From Symsagittifera roscoffensis (taxonomy: Eukaryota; Xenacoelomorpha; Acoela; Convolutidae): DNA of 64,000 nt. Positions 1 through 9,750 of this stretch are shown in pieces. Location of the stretch: contig NC_087062.1 of the NCBI RefSeq assembly GCF_963678635.1, positions 12,876,670 to 12,940,669 on the forward strand, in the 5' to 3' direction. Within the stretch, counting starts at the first letter, position 1; each line of letters starts with the position of its first letter. The translations under genes and the position numbers were made by a program. The notes below the pieces were generated by a model. That model was not told the DNA's origin, did not search any database, and was given only the letters and a program-made list of their open reading frames with translations.

Positions 1-1000
1 TAATCGATTATTTTTGAAAAAGAAATAATCTATTATAATCCATTGAAATAGACTATAATCCATTAATTTTGGCACTGAAATCGGTCTTTTTCGCCAGGAT
101 AATCCCTTATTATCCATTATAATTGCTTATAATCCATTTTATTCTTAGAACTAACTTCGATTAATTGTGCAGAAATTTTGCAAATTTTGAAGGAAACTTG
201 CAAAAAGTTTGATATGCCTTTTACTAAACGCTATGTCTCAACATCAACCGCTCAAGTTTTTTACCTGCCTCCAACTAAAGAGGGGGCGGTAAATTGGGGG
301 GTGTCACTCAGTAACCCCCTCCTCAAAATCATCCAATAAACAACCCTCCCGTGTTCAACTATGAGGGGGGGGGGGGGGCAAATGGCAGTTGTGGTAAACT
401 GGCAGGGGGATGTAAATGAGGGGGGGGGGGGTAAAATAAACGGGTGCAAGGTAAACTGGGGGAGGGGAGTTAAGTAAACTGGAAGGGGGGTAAAGTAAAC
501 GAGGGAGGGGGGCTAAAGTAAACTGGGGGGTTCAATCAGAATATAAAGGACAAAAAATTGTAAGTTTTAATGTGAAATGTTTTAAAAGTGGAAGCTAAAG
601 TGGAAGGGGGCGGTTTGCAGCTTGGGGGGTGGGGTAAAGTTTACTGGAAGGGGTGACGGGTAAAGTAAACTGGGTGGGGGTGGGCAAAAGTAAACTGCGG
701 GGTTCAATCAGAATATATAAAACAAATAAACACATAAGTTTTAATGTGAAATGTAACATTTTATGAAATGTACGTAGCAACTGCACTAAACAGGAATTAC
801 AACAACTTTGAAAAAACTTATAAATTTCATAAATGACGCCTCAAAAAATCCTATATAATCGATTAAAATTGATTACAATGGATTATACTGGCATAAAAAT
901 ATTATGATTATAATCCAATTTTAATGCATTATAATCAATTTTTTTTTGTAAGTTTATAGTTAGTGACCATATTATGACAATATAATCGATTATGGTCCAT
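1..1000. repeat. AT-rich flanks around a G-rich minisatellite
   Basis: The outer parts (about 1-150 and 855-1000) are built from variants of ATAATCCATTATAATCGATT, a partly self-complementary AT-rich motif. Between them, about 280-700 holds a degenerate minisatellite of GTAAACTGG followed by runs of G, with uninterrupted G tracts of 8-12 near 364-378 and 421-431. The plus strand could form G-quadruplexes. The similar motifs on both sides suggest one composite element, but no clean termini or target duplication were found. No coding sequence is credible here; the short ORFs are translations of the repeat. Confidence 0.7.
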
Positions 1001-2226
1001 CGGCGCTCGGTGAGGGTAACGTAACTATAAGAGCGCTGTGCGGACCAAAGTTATGCGGTTTTGCACGCCTGGGATCGAGGTTCGCAATTGATGTTTCGAA
1101 AAACTCGATCCAGGCTCGATATGTTTCGACCGACCCGACCCAAATTGTCTGCTTCGACCAGTGGGGGCGGTTTTTCACAAAATCTTGAAGTTAAGCTGAT
1201 CATTTTTTTAAGGGTGACCAATTTGATTTCCCGAGCTCCCCGAAAAAATTATAAGGACACTTTTTTGCCAAAATCATTTTAATTAGTTCGATCAAGAAAA
1301 AAAATTGACTACGTTTAACCGCCAAAGAGGTTTACGCGACCCATGTGACTTTGTGTGACCCATCTTGGGATTTTGCTCGACCCAATATGCAAATCTGTGC
1401 GACTCAAGCCTCTTGCGGGAGTATCGATTTTTGCAGAAAGTCCAGTTCGGCGACCCAATTCGCGGGTATCTACCCGGGCAGCAAACACAAGAATCCGAGT
1501 TTTATCTGGGGAAAGACAGTGATGCAAACAAAACTGCTCCCCGTCATGTGTTTTCTCTAGGACTGGGAAATATAACCCCAGCTAGCGAAATTGATTTGGC
1601 CATTGTTTGAGTTGTTTTCGTCCAAAGTTTATTTTTTCGATAGCATTGGGATACGGAAAGCGGCTGTCATGTTTTAAGATTTCAAGAAAGTCCTTTTTTT
1701 GAACGCGTTTACTACAATTGCTTTGATCACGACGAGGATTTATCCGACAGTGTTCCATGTGTGTTGTTCAGAAAGATTTTCAACCCTGACAAGCAAATTG
1801 TTACAAAATTGAGTCTAGCCAGGCGTTTTCAGAAAATGAATAGGCTATTCATCAACCGTGGGATTTGAAACTTTATTTTGATTGCGTTTGTTTTGACGTT
1901 TTATAGTTGATTGTGTATTATGATCTGGCGATCCTATTTTCTCGCTTGTTTTAGTTTTTGTTCCATGGTTACCTATCTTTATCCGGATAGTCAAAACAAA
2001 AAATCAGATTATTTCGCATTGTCAATTGCTTGTTTTAATATCATACTAGTTGTACCGAAGAAATTCGATACCAAATAACTCTCAAACATTATAAATATCA
2101 TATTTCATACAAACTTTAGTCTTAGAAAATTGCGCAATATACAAGATCTCAAAATAAAATATTACAAACTCTGGTTTGCAAACTGATGCAATGTATCTTT
2201 TTTTACAAAAAATATAATAAAAAAAA
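1001..2226. other. Intergenic stretch downstream of MFS-1, no gene recognised
   Basis: This segment lies 3' of the MFS-1 stop codon. Around 1040-1560 the GC content rises and short CGACCC-type motifs recur, but overlapping ORFs on both strands look like no known family and lack convincing splice sites. A minus-strand AATAAA (plus TTTATT near 1871) is about 350 bases past the stop and is only a weak polyadenylation candidate. Confidence 0.5.
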
Positions 2227-2426
2227 CTAGTCTCTGTCTAATGATTCTTCTAAGAAGACACGGCTGTTGTAGTACATGCGCCTGTAGTTTCCGGAGAGGA
2301 TCAAGAAACCATTGCTGATCAAAGAGCCGACGGCGAAACAGCCGAACACAGTGGCGAAAGTGAAGTGGAATCCGAAAATGGGGTAGATCACGCCTCCAAA
2401 CACGATAGAGCCAAGGATTCTGCCGA
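2227..2426 (-). CDS. MFS-1 exon 5 (helices 11-12, stop)
   Basis: Acceptor TCTTTTAG|TCGGCA after a pyrimidine tract. Encodes VGRILGSIVFGGVIYPIFGF, a final hydrophobic segment and the cytosolic tail SGNYRRMYY to LDRD before the stop. The tail motif NYRRMYY and last residues LDRD recur in MFS-2. The preceding intron is about 4.0 kb and full of repeats. Confidence 0.86.
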
Positions 2427-5400
2427 CTAAAAGAAAAAATTCATTAACCATTACAAAAACATTTACCACAAAAACTGTGCTGAAAATTTTCTGTACTCGT
2501 GGAACAGCAACTGGCCAAAATTGCTTCGAAACAAAGATTTGTAAATGCACCTTCAAAAAATTGTTTTATACTTTTGCAATGGGGAAAATTAAGCTGCAGT
2601 GTTTGCTCTTATCTAAAAAATATAAGAAACGTTGACAAAAATTTGAGTGGATTTGGTTAAGAATTTTCCGGTCTGTTCGATTATTGTTCCGACTTTCAAA
2701 AAAAGTGAGGACTCTAAATGCTAGGCGTGGTTTTTTATTCAGACCACTTTTACAAAACTCTGGCCCCTCGGGGGATAGATCTCTTAAGTGCAGTCGGAAC
2801 ATTCAGGACTTCGCCCTGATACGAGCAGTCATGTATTAGTTGGGGAGCGGTGGTGAAGTGGTTACGTCTCCGCCTCTAAATCGGAAGGTCGAATGTTCGA
2901 GGCCCACCATGATCCGTGCTCGTTCCTTGAGGGTAAAACAACATTACCCAGCCCAGAAAAACAACTTAAAAAATTGCAAGTAGTTCTTAAACAGGGGTAC
3001 AACAGCGGTTCGCCGTGATGAGCTGTACAGGTCTTGTGCTGGCCCTTTCTCCCGTGGATAAATGATCTTCATCTTAAGTTTACTGTGATTTAGTTTCTAT
3101 AGTAAAATAAACTCCTAAAAACGGCATCAAAAATTTTCTATAGTTTCAATTATGCAATTTTTTTTTTCAATTATGCAAACAATTTATTCAAATGTCAATT
3201 GCAACTATTGAAGAAACAATTGACATCTTTTTTTCGATAGTTGACTTTTGACAAATAAGACCAAATGCTGCAGTTAATACTGCGAAAATTATACTTCTCT
3301 CACTTAAAACTTTTAAACTATTTTCACATAATTGAATTCAATGAAGTGATAGAAGAAATAGAACATTTTACAGAACACGTTAAACAACAACTTTTGAAAT
3401 AGAACAATCTACAAAAAAAAAGAGATTATGGGGGGCCAATTTCTAATATGATAGAAAATATTCCGGTACAAGAGTGTTTGGTTTTGATAACTTATTTCAA
3501 CGTTTGATACCGAACCTCAACCCGTTTATTTAATTAAAAACAAACAATGTTATAGTCATAAACAACCCCAACTAACTGTAGTTCATTGATCCTTGACATA
3601 ATAGGAGAAACTAGTTCCACTGTAACAAAACTGCTCGTATGTCATGGCAAAGCCCTGAATGCCTGAATGTACAGACTGTGCCGTTCACAGGTCTCAAAAA
3701 ACGTTTGCTAAGAAAAGTCCAACAACTGTAAATTTGAGACGGCTAATACTATTTCTTCAGTGGTAAAATTTCAGCCGTTGCAGAAAATTAATACGACTAT
3801 CAAGCGCTTGCCTAATTATTCGGACTTTCGAAAAAAAAAACTGAATATTTATGCTTGGTAGGGTTTTTTTTATTAATCAGTCAATTTTTTGACTATCGAA
3901 ATAATAGTTTTTTTTTAAATTAAGCTCCATTGAAGATATCGACTCCCTGAAATCAAATTTAAAAATTTATTTTAACTCCGATCATTTTTTGCTAAGTTTT
4001 GGTTGTTTGAAAATTGCTAATTTGGGCATGCTTTGGAATAATCTATGCGCTGTTTGTAGATTTTAACCACAATACTGAAAACGTAATGTGAAGTATTTAT
4101 GCGTGGCGAATGATCCTGCACAACACAATCGTTCCAGATTGGATTGAGGCTAGCTGATTGGTCATTTTAAATTTTACCACTCAAATTTTTACACTTGATC
4201 TTGATTTGATACTGTCCAAACTTTATAGTTTTTCAATTTTATCTTTTCCCAAAAACTATTCGATATGAATTAAGGGGCAGTCGGAACTTTCAGGGCTTTG
4301 CCCTGATATAGGAGCAGTCTTGTTTCAATTTAGAACGTTTTCGAGAGCAAGATATTTCTTCACGCATAAAGCATTCGCAGTATACTTTTAACATCCCCAA
4401 TAAAATCTATGAAGCGCACATAACTGAGTCCAACTTATGGCCAAACTGAAAATTTCCAAGCCCCCAGATATTAACAAAAATAATTGCAGGTAAATTTTTT
4501 ACAATTGAACTCATTAGGTGGATAATTTAATTGGAGCAAACATTTTTTGTTTCTCCAATAATTCTCACTACAATTTGCTGTTACATCAATAAAGTATATT
4601 CAAAAAATTAAAAAAACAAAGTAAGAAAAGCATAACTACTGACAAGTAACTTTTTGCATCGTAGCATTAACAAGCGAAAAAACAAGTTGAAACACTGAAA
4701 TGGCGGGAAAAAATGTAGATTTTGAATATTTTCCACTTCGTTTCTGGACAACAAGCTCATAATTGAAAATTTTTAGAGTATTTTTTTTGAAATTGGTTTG
4801 ACAGACAAAACTTGCAAAGTGTTTTTATGGGCGCAGAACTTGCAAAATTACCAGAGAAACTTGCGTTTTCAAGAAATTGAATACAAAAATGCAAGTTAAC
4901 GTTAGGTTGAATAGGGTTCCTTTTTAAATTTAAAATAAAGGTAAGAGTAAAGCTCTTTTTGATACATTTATTTTCAAAAATTGAACCAAAAGTTTTAGGG
5001 TAAGTTTTAATAAATCATGTGTGAGTTGAAAAAAAATGAAAATATTTAAGTTTGGATAAAAAAAGGATGTTACTGTTTCTCAAAAGCAAAATAGTTATAC
5101 CTACAGAGTAATTTTGTAGCCGTATTAATTGTGCATAATGCCAGTCAACTGATAAACACAAAAGACATGGCATTAATCTGAAAAACCTCAAACGATTATT
5201 AAAAAAATTAACTGAAAACAAAATTTCAATCGTAAATTGAACAATGACTATTGTTAAACAGGCTGGTAGTTTTTAAAACTGTTTTCCCGCTGACTAATTT
5301 AAGAATTTTTGGTAGAAAAATTTTTATTCAGAGAAAAACCAATATCAACAATAATCTGAAGTGGGGGTGTGGTGGTGAAGTGGTTACGTCTCCGCCTCTC

Positions 5401-8400
5401 ATTCAAAGGGTCGTATGTTTGAGGCTCACCATGATTTTTGCTTGTTGCTTGAGGGTGCTTCAAAATTACCCAGCCCAAAACAAGCAAAAATGCATGCAAT
5501 TCTTAAGCAGGTTCTCAGTAGCGGTTTTCCGTCAAGGGCTCAACAGCTCGTCTTAACCCTTGCCCTTATGGATTAATCGCATTAACTGCACTAATACCCC
5601 TCATATCGGACAACGTAATCTCTCCCCCCAATAAAGGATGAAATTTAAAGCGCGTATTGTTGTTCCGACTTTCGGTACGAAAGTAACGGAATATTTGTGC
5701 TCGGGGTGGGTTTTTTTTTTCTTCAGACAAATTTCGACTTTTTAACTAGCCATTTTTGACGGAATTTTTTTACATCATTCAAAAGATATTGTTGTCCTGA
5801 GCTTAAATTTGAAAAGATATTTCACCTGTGATCATTTTTTGTAGAGTTATGAGGGTTTAAAGATTGCCATTTTGGTCATTTTGAGCAATTTGGGACAATT
5901 AACGCGCGATATAATTCGCGCTATTAACGCGTAAGCGGAGATTTAATCCGTCTTATAAATCGTTCCAAATTGGTTGAACGAAGCTTATTTGCCATAATTG
6001 ATTTGTTACAAAGAACGAAATCTCTCTTTTTGTACTTTATATGGCGTGTGGGGGGATGATTTTCATAAAAAATTTCAAATTTTAGAAAAAAAAATTTTCT
6101 TTTTATTTTATTTAATTTAATTTTTTTATGCTATTACTGCTGCTCCATAAACCTTAAAAGGCAGTCGGAACATTCAGGGCTTCGCCCTGATACGAGCAGT
6201 CTTGTTTATTTTTGTGACAAACAATCTTTTCTTGCAACAGGAGGGAGGAGGGAGAACTATTTAACATATTCATTTTGTAAGACAAATTTCTCCAAAAAAC
6301 GCGTAATAAAAAACGAGAAAAAAGTTTGAGACGTCAGATTTCTTAGACCTTATTTTTATGCTTGATTACAGAAGTCTCAGAAGTTCTCTTGAGTCGGGGA
6401 ATAAATAAGACGATGGATTTAAAAAACAAGCATCATTCTTACCAGCCATGACAAAATTGAGCCAGATGCCGATGACTAGTTTCAAGTGGTCCAGACTATC
6501 GGAGTATCCCCCGTCCATCGCTATCTCCTGCAGAATCAGATACAGTGGAACATAGGTTCCAGACATAGCCAGTCCATTTAGACCCAGTACGGCGGCTATG
6601 TAGTATTGGTTTTCCAGAAGGGATATTTGAGAAGGCAGATAGTAGAGGCCTGTCACGACTACTAGCATGTTGGAAAGCCAGAAAAATGTATATGCAGCGA
6701 AGCCTGAAAAACAAAACGGTTTTAAAATCAAAATACTTCCGCTTTTAGTTCGGTTTTAAGTATCTCGGCCAGGGTTTGTGACCAATGATCTCAAACTTTA
6801 ACTTTCTAGCAATTTTTTTTAAAATCGTTCTTTCTGAATTGCCTCAAAAGGTTCTTTTTTATCATCATTTACACATCGCTCAAAAACAATCATTTTTATC
6901 GTTATTTCTAAATCTTAAAAATTTGTCTTCCGCTATTGCTAAATTGCCCAATTTGTTCATTTCTATCTTCATGTCTATCTTCATTTCTCTATCTTATGCG
7001 AAGTCTTACAACCTTTGTCAGTGGCTATACCAATGAACTGTGTGCAAATAGCATAAGTAGCACCAGCCGATAGAAAATACAATCCAGCCGTGTCTCCGGT
7101 GATGTCAAATTTGTGAAGAAGATAAGGAGACAATGACACGTCGAGGAGACCGAACGGGATTCCAAACAGCGGTAAAATGACACTGAATGCCCAGATTCCA
7201 GGAACCGAGAGGAACTCCAGACATGCCCGGATAGTGCTGGGGGTTCCCAAACCTTCGTCTTGGGGTCCTTGCTGACTAGGAGAGATCATGGGTACATCGA
7301 AAGAATCACTGTCCATGGAGTCGTTGAAAATTCTGGAATGATTATGTCGATTTTGAAAAGCAGATTAATCAACAAACTAAAAGTCCCCCAGAACGATTTG
7401 AAAATTATTCTGAAAAAGTATCAATCAATTTATGTTAGTGTCATAACCAGAAGAAAGCATTGTTTGATGCAACTTCATATCAAATCCGACTAAAATCTAA
7501 ACTTCACGATGTTTATTCAAGATGATTCGTTTTGGTTTCTGCTCAGGAAAACACCAATAAAAACAGTGACTACTACAGGACTGAAAAACGAAAGTACGTC
7601 GAACAATTTACATGCAACTATTACGTTAACCCTTTCTCATTATTGTGGTCTATTTTGAAAATAACTTAATTCACACTTAATCAGAACTTTTGAAGTTCCA
7701 CACTACCCAAAAAATGGATTTTGTGCCTGAGGCTTTGGTTTTACTAGGTTAGGTATATGAAGTCCAAATATGACAGGAATTGAATAATTAATTCCAAATT
7801 TTATAACAATTAGGCTAAGTGAACAAATTATGTGAAAGCAGGATTTTCAGGAGGAAAAAAGTCAAAGAAGCGAAATATAGAGCGATAATTTTATTCTCAC
7901 ATGTCGTCAACTTGAGCGTCGTCGTATGACGTGTTGTTCTGGTGCTCATCACGAGGCTCTGGCAAGGTGAAAATGGCGAACAGCACCACGAACAACTCAA
8001 TCCCCCCGGATGTCAAGAAGGGGTACTTGTATCCCCCAAGAGTAAAGACAGCACTTCCGATGGGAGGTCCGATTGCGATTCCCAGGCCGGCAGCTGATTC
8101 GGCCAGAGAGGTTATTCGGCCGGCGTATGAGGGCGCGAGTGACGTCAGAAGGGGGATTCCAGTCGCCCAGACCATACTGGCTCCGATTCCCATGAGGATT
8201 CGGGATAGGAAACACATACTGACGAACCAGACTCCACCTAAAAATAAATCACAGCGTCAGAATAAAAAGTAGAGAGCGGAACAAAAACGTATTCTTCAAC
8301 TTCAATACAATGGAGACCAAACATCCTCTCAATAGTCTAGTTAAACCGCATTCCAAATATGTCAACAACTGGGCTTTGTGATTCAAACATTTTTTATCGT

Positions 8401-9113
8401 AAACACTCACAGGATGCGGCGGTGAGAAGGAAAAAGAGCCGATAACTAACAGTAATGGTATGTTTACGAGTTTATGACAATTAATAAGCAGTGACGAGTG
8501 AGCTGCCCAAACTTTTTTGCTTTTTATTAAGCAAATTTTTTTTAGGAAAGTGCAACAATGACACGAAAAAGCTCATGAAATCGCTGTGAAATAAATCATA
8601 AATGTCTGAATACTTAGCACATTTTTTTCTTCAAAAAAATGAGGGAAATTGTTAGATTGAAATTTCACTGGGATGTTTTAATTGTAAATATTGACATTGC
8701 GTCTTTCGTAATTATGAAGCATAAAATTTTCAAAAAAATCTGTTAAACGCCTCAAAATAACAAAATAACAACTTATCACCTTGCACATAAACGGATTGAT
8801 ACCAACCTTGTCCTTCTCCTAGCATTCCGAATCCCATGTTTGCAATGGCACCAATGATAGCCCCCCAGACGAAGAAGAACTTGTTCAACTGCGGTTTGGC
8901 ACATAGTGGCAGCAGCAGCGAAAACACGAGTGTCGAGAAGTCGAAGCAACTGCTGATGACGCCGACAAGAAACTTGGACACGCCTTTGTTCACTTCGGCT
9001 TCATTCGGGAAAAAGGGCGCGAGTTGTGAATAATTTATACCCTCGGCTATGAATAAGAAGATCGAAAAGCCCAGAGCAATTACCAATTTACAACTTAAAC
9101 CACTGCAGCACAT
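2227..9113 (-). CDS. MFS-1: SLC18B1-like major facilitator transporter (5 exons)
   Basis: Minus-strand gene with exons 8807-9113, 7901-8237, 7013-7332, 6443-6703 and 2227-2426. They total 1425 bases (474 codons plus stop) and stay open across all junctions, with GT donors, AG acceptors and intron phases 1, 2, 1, 1. The product is a polytopic membrane protein with the alternating hydrophobic segments of a 12-helix major facilitator. The helix-5 antiporter motif (GLGIAIGPPIG, exon 2) and the DVSLSP and ATDKG segments (exon 3) resemble SLC18B1/vesicular amine transporter-type proteins. Length is close to the family norm of about 450-480. By family analogy it is probably a proton-coupled antiporter of small organic cations or polyamines; the substrate is not readable from sequence. 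Its paralogue MFS-2 lies upstream on the same strand. Start is the first ATG of exon 1, just before the first membrane helix. No break was seen. Confidence 0.88.
2683..2835 (+). mobile_element. Dispersed family A element, short copy
   Basis: Begins GTTCCGACTTTC and ends AGTCGGAAC followed by CAGGACTTCGCCCTG (a hairpin in other copies) and GAGCAGTC. The subterminal inverted repeat GTTCCGACT/AGTCGGAAC brackets an interior of only about 110 bases, so most of the element is deleted. No coding capacity. Confidence 0.7.
2839..3080 (+). repeat. tRNA-derived SINE, copy 1
   Basis: The head resembles a tRNA: an A-box-like TGGTGAAGTGGTTACG at 2851-2866 and a B-box GTTCGAGGC at 2895-2903, followed by CCACCATGATCCGTGCTCGTT. 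The unrelated body (TTACCCAGCCC, GCGGTTCGCCGTGATGAGCT) is shared with the copy at 5361. It lies in intron 4 of MFS-1, antisense to the gene and abutting a family A element. It is too diverged from a cloverleaf to be a tRNA gene. Confidence 0.8.
3628..3672 (-). mobile_element. Family A terminal fragment, inverted
   Basis: ACTGCTCGTATGTCATGGC then AAAGCCCTGAATG is the reverse complement of the family A 3' terminus (CATTCAGGGC and TACGAGCAGT). Only the end segment is recognisable. Confidence 0.55.
3815..4325 (+). mobile_element. Family A element, about 510 bp copy
   Basis: Opens with CGGACTTTCG and a T-rich tract, contains the GATCATTTTTTGCTAAGTTTT segment shared with the 5655 copy, and ends GGGGCAGTCGGAAC, hairpin CAGGGCTTTGCCCTG, then GAGCAGTCTTGTTT. 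Confidence 0.7.
5361..5580 (+). repeat. tRNA-derived SINE, copy 2
   Basis: Same family as 2839-3080: TGGTGAAGTGGTTACG at 5373-5388, diverged B-box GTTTGAGGC at 5417-5425, then CTCACCATGATT, TTACCCAGCCC and a GCGGTTTTCCGTCAAGGGCT body. Also antisense in MFS-1 intron 4. Confidence 0.8.
5655..6208 (+). mobile_element. Family A element, best-preserved copy
   Basis: About 550 bp. Starts TTGTTCCGACTTTCGGTACG and ends GGCAGTCGGAAC, then the perfect hairpin CAGGGCTTCGCCCTG (6-bp stem) and ATACGAGCAGTCTTGTTT. The interior includes ATTAACGCGCGATATAATTC and CGTTCCAAATTGG, which identify the inverted copies near 23345 and 52240. A subterminal inverted repeat plus a hairpin just inside the 3' end is the layout of non-autonomous Helitron2/Helentron elements, but no transposase or confirmed insertion site is visible. 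Confidence 0.72.
6443..6703 (-). CDS. MFS-1 exon 4 (helices 9-10)
   Basis: Acceptor TTTTTCAG|GCTTCG. Encodes GFAAYTFFWLSN, two further hydrophobic helices and the LKLVIGIWLNFVMA segment. Donor GGCTG|GTAAGA is a strong consensus, phase 1. The 309-base intron to exon 3 holds nothing recognisable. Confidence 0.86.
7013..7332 (-). CDS. MFS-1 exon 3 (central loop, helices 7-8)
   Basis: Acceptor ATTCCAG|AATTTTC. Begins with a polar Ser/Asp-rich cytosolic loop, then helix 7 (PGIWAFSVILPLFG), the conserved FGLLDVSLSPYLL segment, and helix 8 ending ATDKG. The donor is AAAG|GTTGTA, phase 1. The loop differs most from MFS-2, where the same exon carries an Asn/Ser/Ala-rich insert. Confidence 0.87.
7901..8237 (-). 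CDS. MFS-1 exon 2 (helices 4-6)
   Basis: Acceptor TTTTTAG|GTGGAG at 8238-8240. Encodes residues 103-214, including the CFLSRILMGIGASMVW helix, GIPLLTSLAP, and the antiporter motif around GLGIAIGPPIG. It ends in an acidic central loop (SYDDAQVDD) and donor AT|GTGAGA. The intron to exon 1 is 569 bases. Confidence 0.87.
8807..9113 (-). CDS. MFS-1 exon 1 (start, helices 1-3)
   Basis: ATG at 9113, residues 1-102. It holds the short Cys-rich N-terminus, helix 1 (around LVIALGFSIFLF), the EGINYS and APFFPNEA segments also found in MFS-2, and helices 2-3 ending GFGMLGEGQ. The donor follows the first base of a Gly codon (AAG|GTTGGT). An alternative donor about 26 bases further on (AAG|GTGATA) is possible, but this position matches MFS-2 and keeps frame into exon 2. 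Confidence 0.87.
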
Positions 9114-9750
9114 GTTGATTACAAAGCTTTAACCAAAATTGTACAAAAATAAGTAATGTTTTGTAATATACAATGGTTTTGGTTAACCATTTCTTATTCT
9201 TCTCTAAATTGATATGCTTCAATGCTCAGTAATGCCTGCTTGCTGCGTTCGATGTTATCATTACTCTCACCTCAGCTTCGTTCACACAAACGCGTTTTTG
9301 ATGGTAAATATTTTACAACTCAGTTTGAATGATTGCTGAAACGAGCTTCGATTTTCGTTGACGGTGACCGTTGCGTATTATATTGTGTGAACACATTTAA
9401 CACTTTTATATTTTTCAGCGGTCAAATTGCTCAAAGCAACGATTGAAAAGAAAAATGTTTTAAAACTGCACAATTAAAAAAAAATTTGGTCAGTTTTACC
9501 CTGCTCGAGATGCGTGACTAATTTTCTACCAGCTTCGACCGTTTTTTTTTGTGAATTTTGGCATGTCTTGGGAACCGAGAAAAAACGGACCCATCCAAGG
9601 ACACTTAGCTTTGAACTACTGTGTTCTGCCTGTTATTCGATAAGGATTGACCCATATTTTTATAGGGCTCAGTCTAAAGTTTACGTGAGCTCGAACTTTA
9701 TACCGACTCATCCAGCAAAGATTTCGAATGCTAACCACTGCATAGTCACA
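9114..9750. other. 5' flank of MFS-1 up to the satellite
   Basis: Upstream (minus-strand) flank of the MFS-1 start, so it should hold its promoter and 5' UTR, though no confident TATA or initiator element was identified. The AT-rich sequence merges at about 9690-9750 into the first satellite unit. Confidence 0.4.

Noticed and set aside
2839-3080. Possible functional tRNA gene
   Set aside because: A- and B-boxes are present, but no full cloverleaf or acceptor pairing forms and the sequence continues into a SINE body shared with another copy.
6785-8272. Plus-strand ORFs opposite MFS-1 exons 2 and 3
   Set aside because: Antisense reading of conserved transporter exons; splice sites and family match support the minus strand only.
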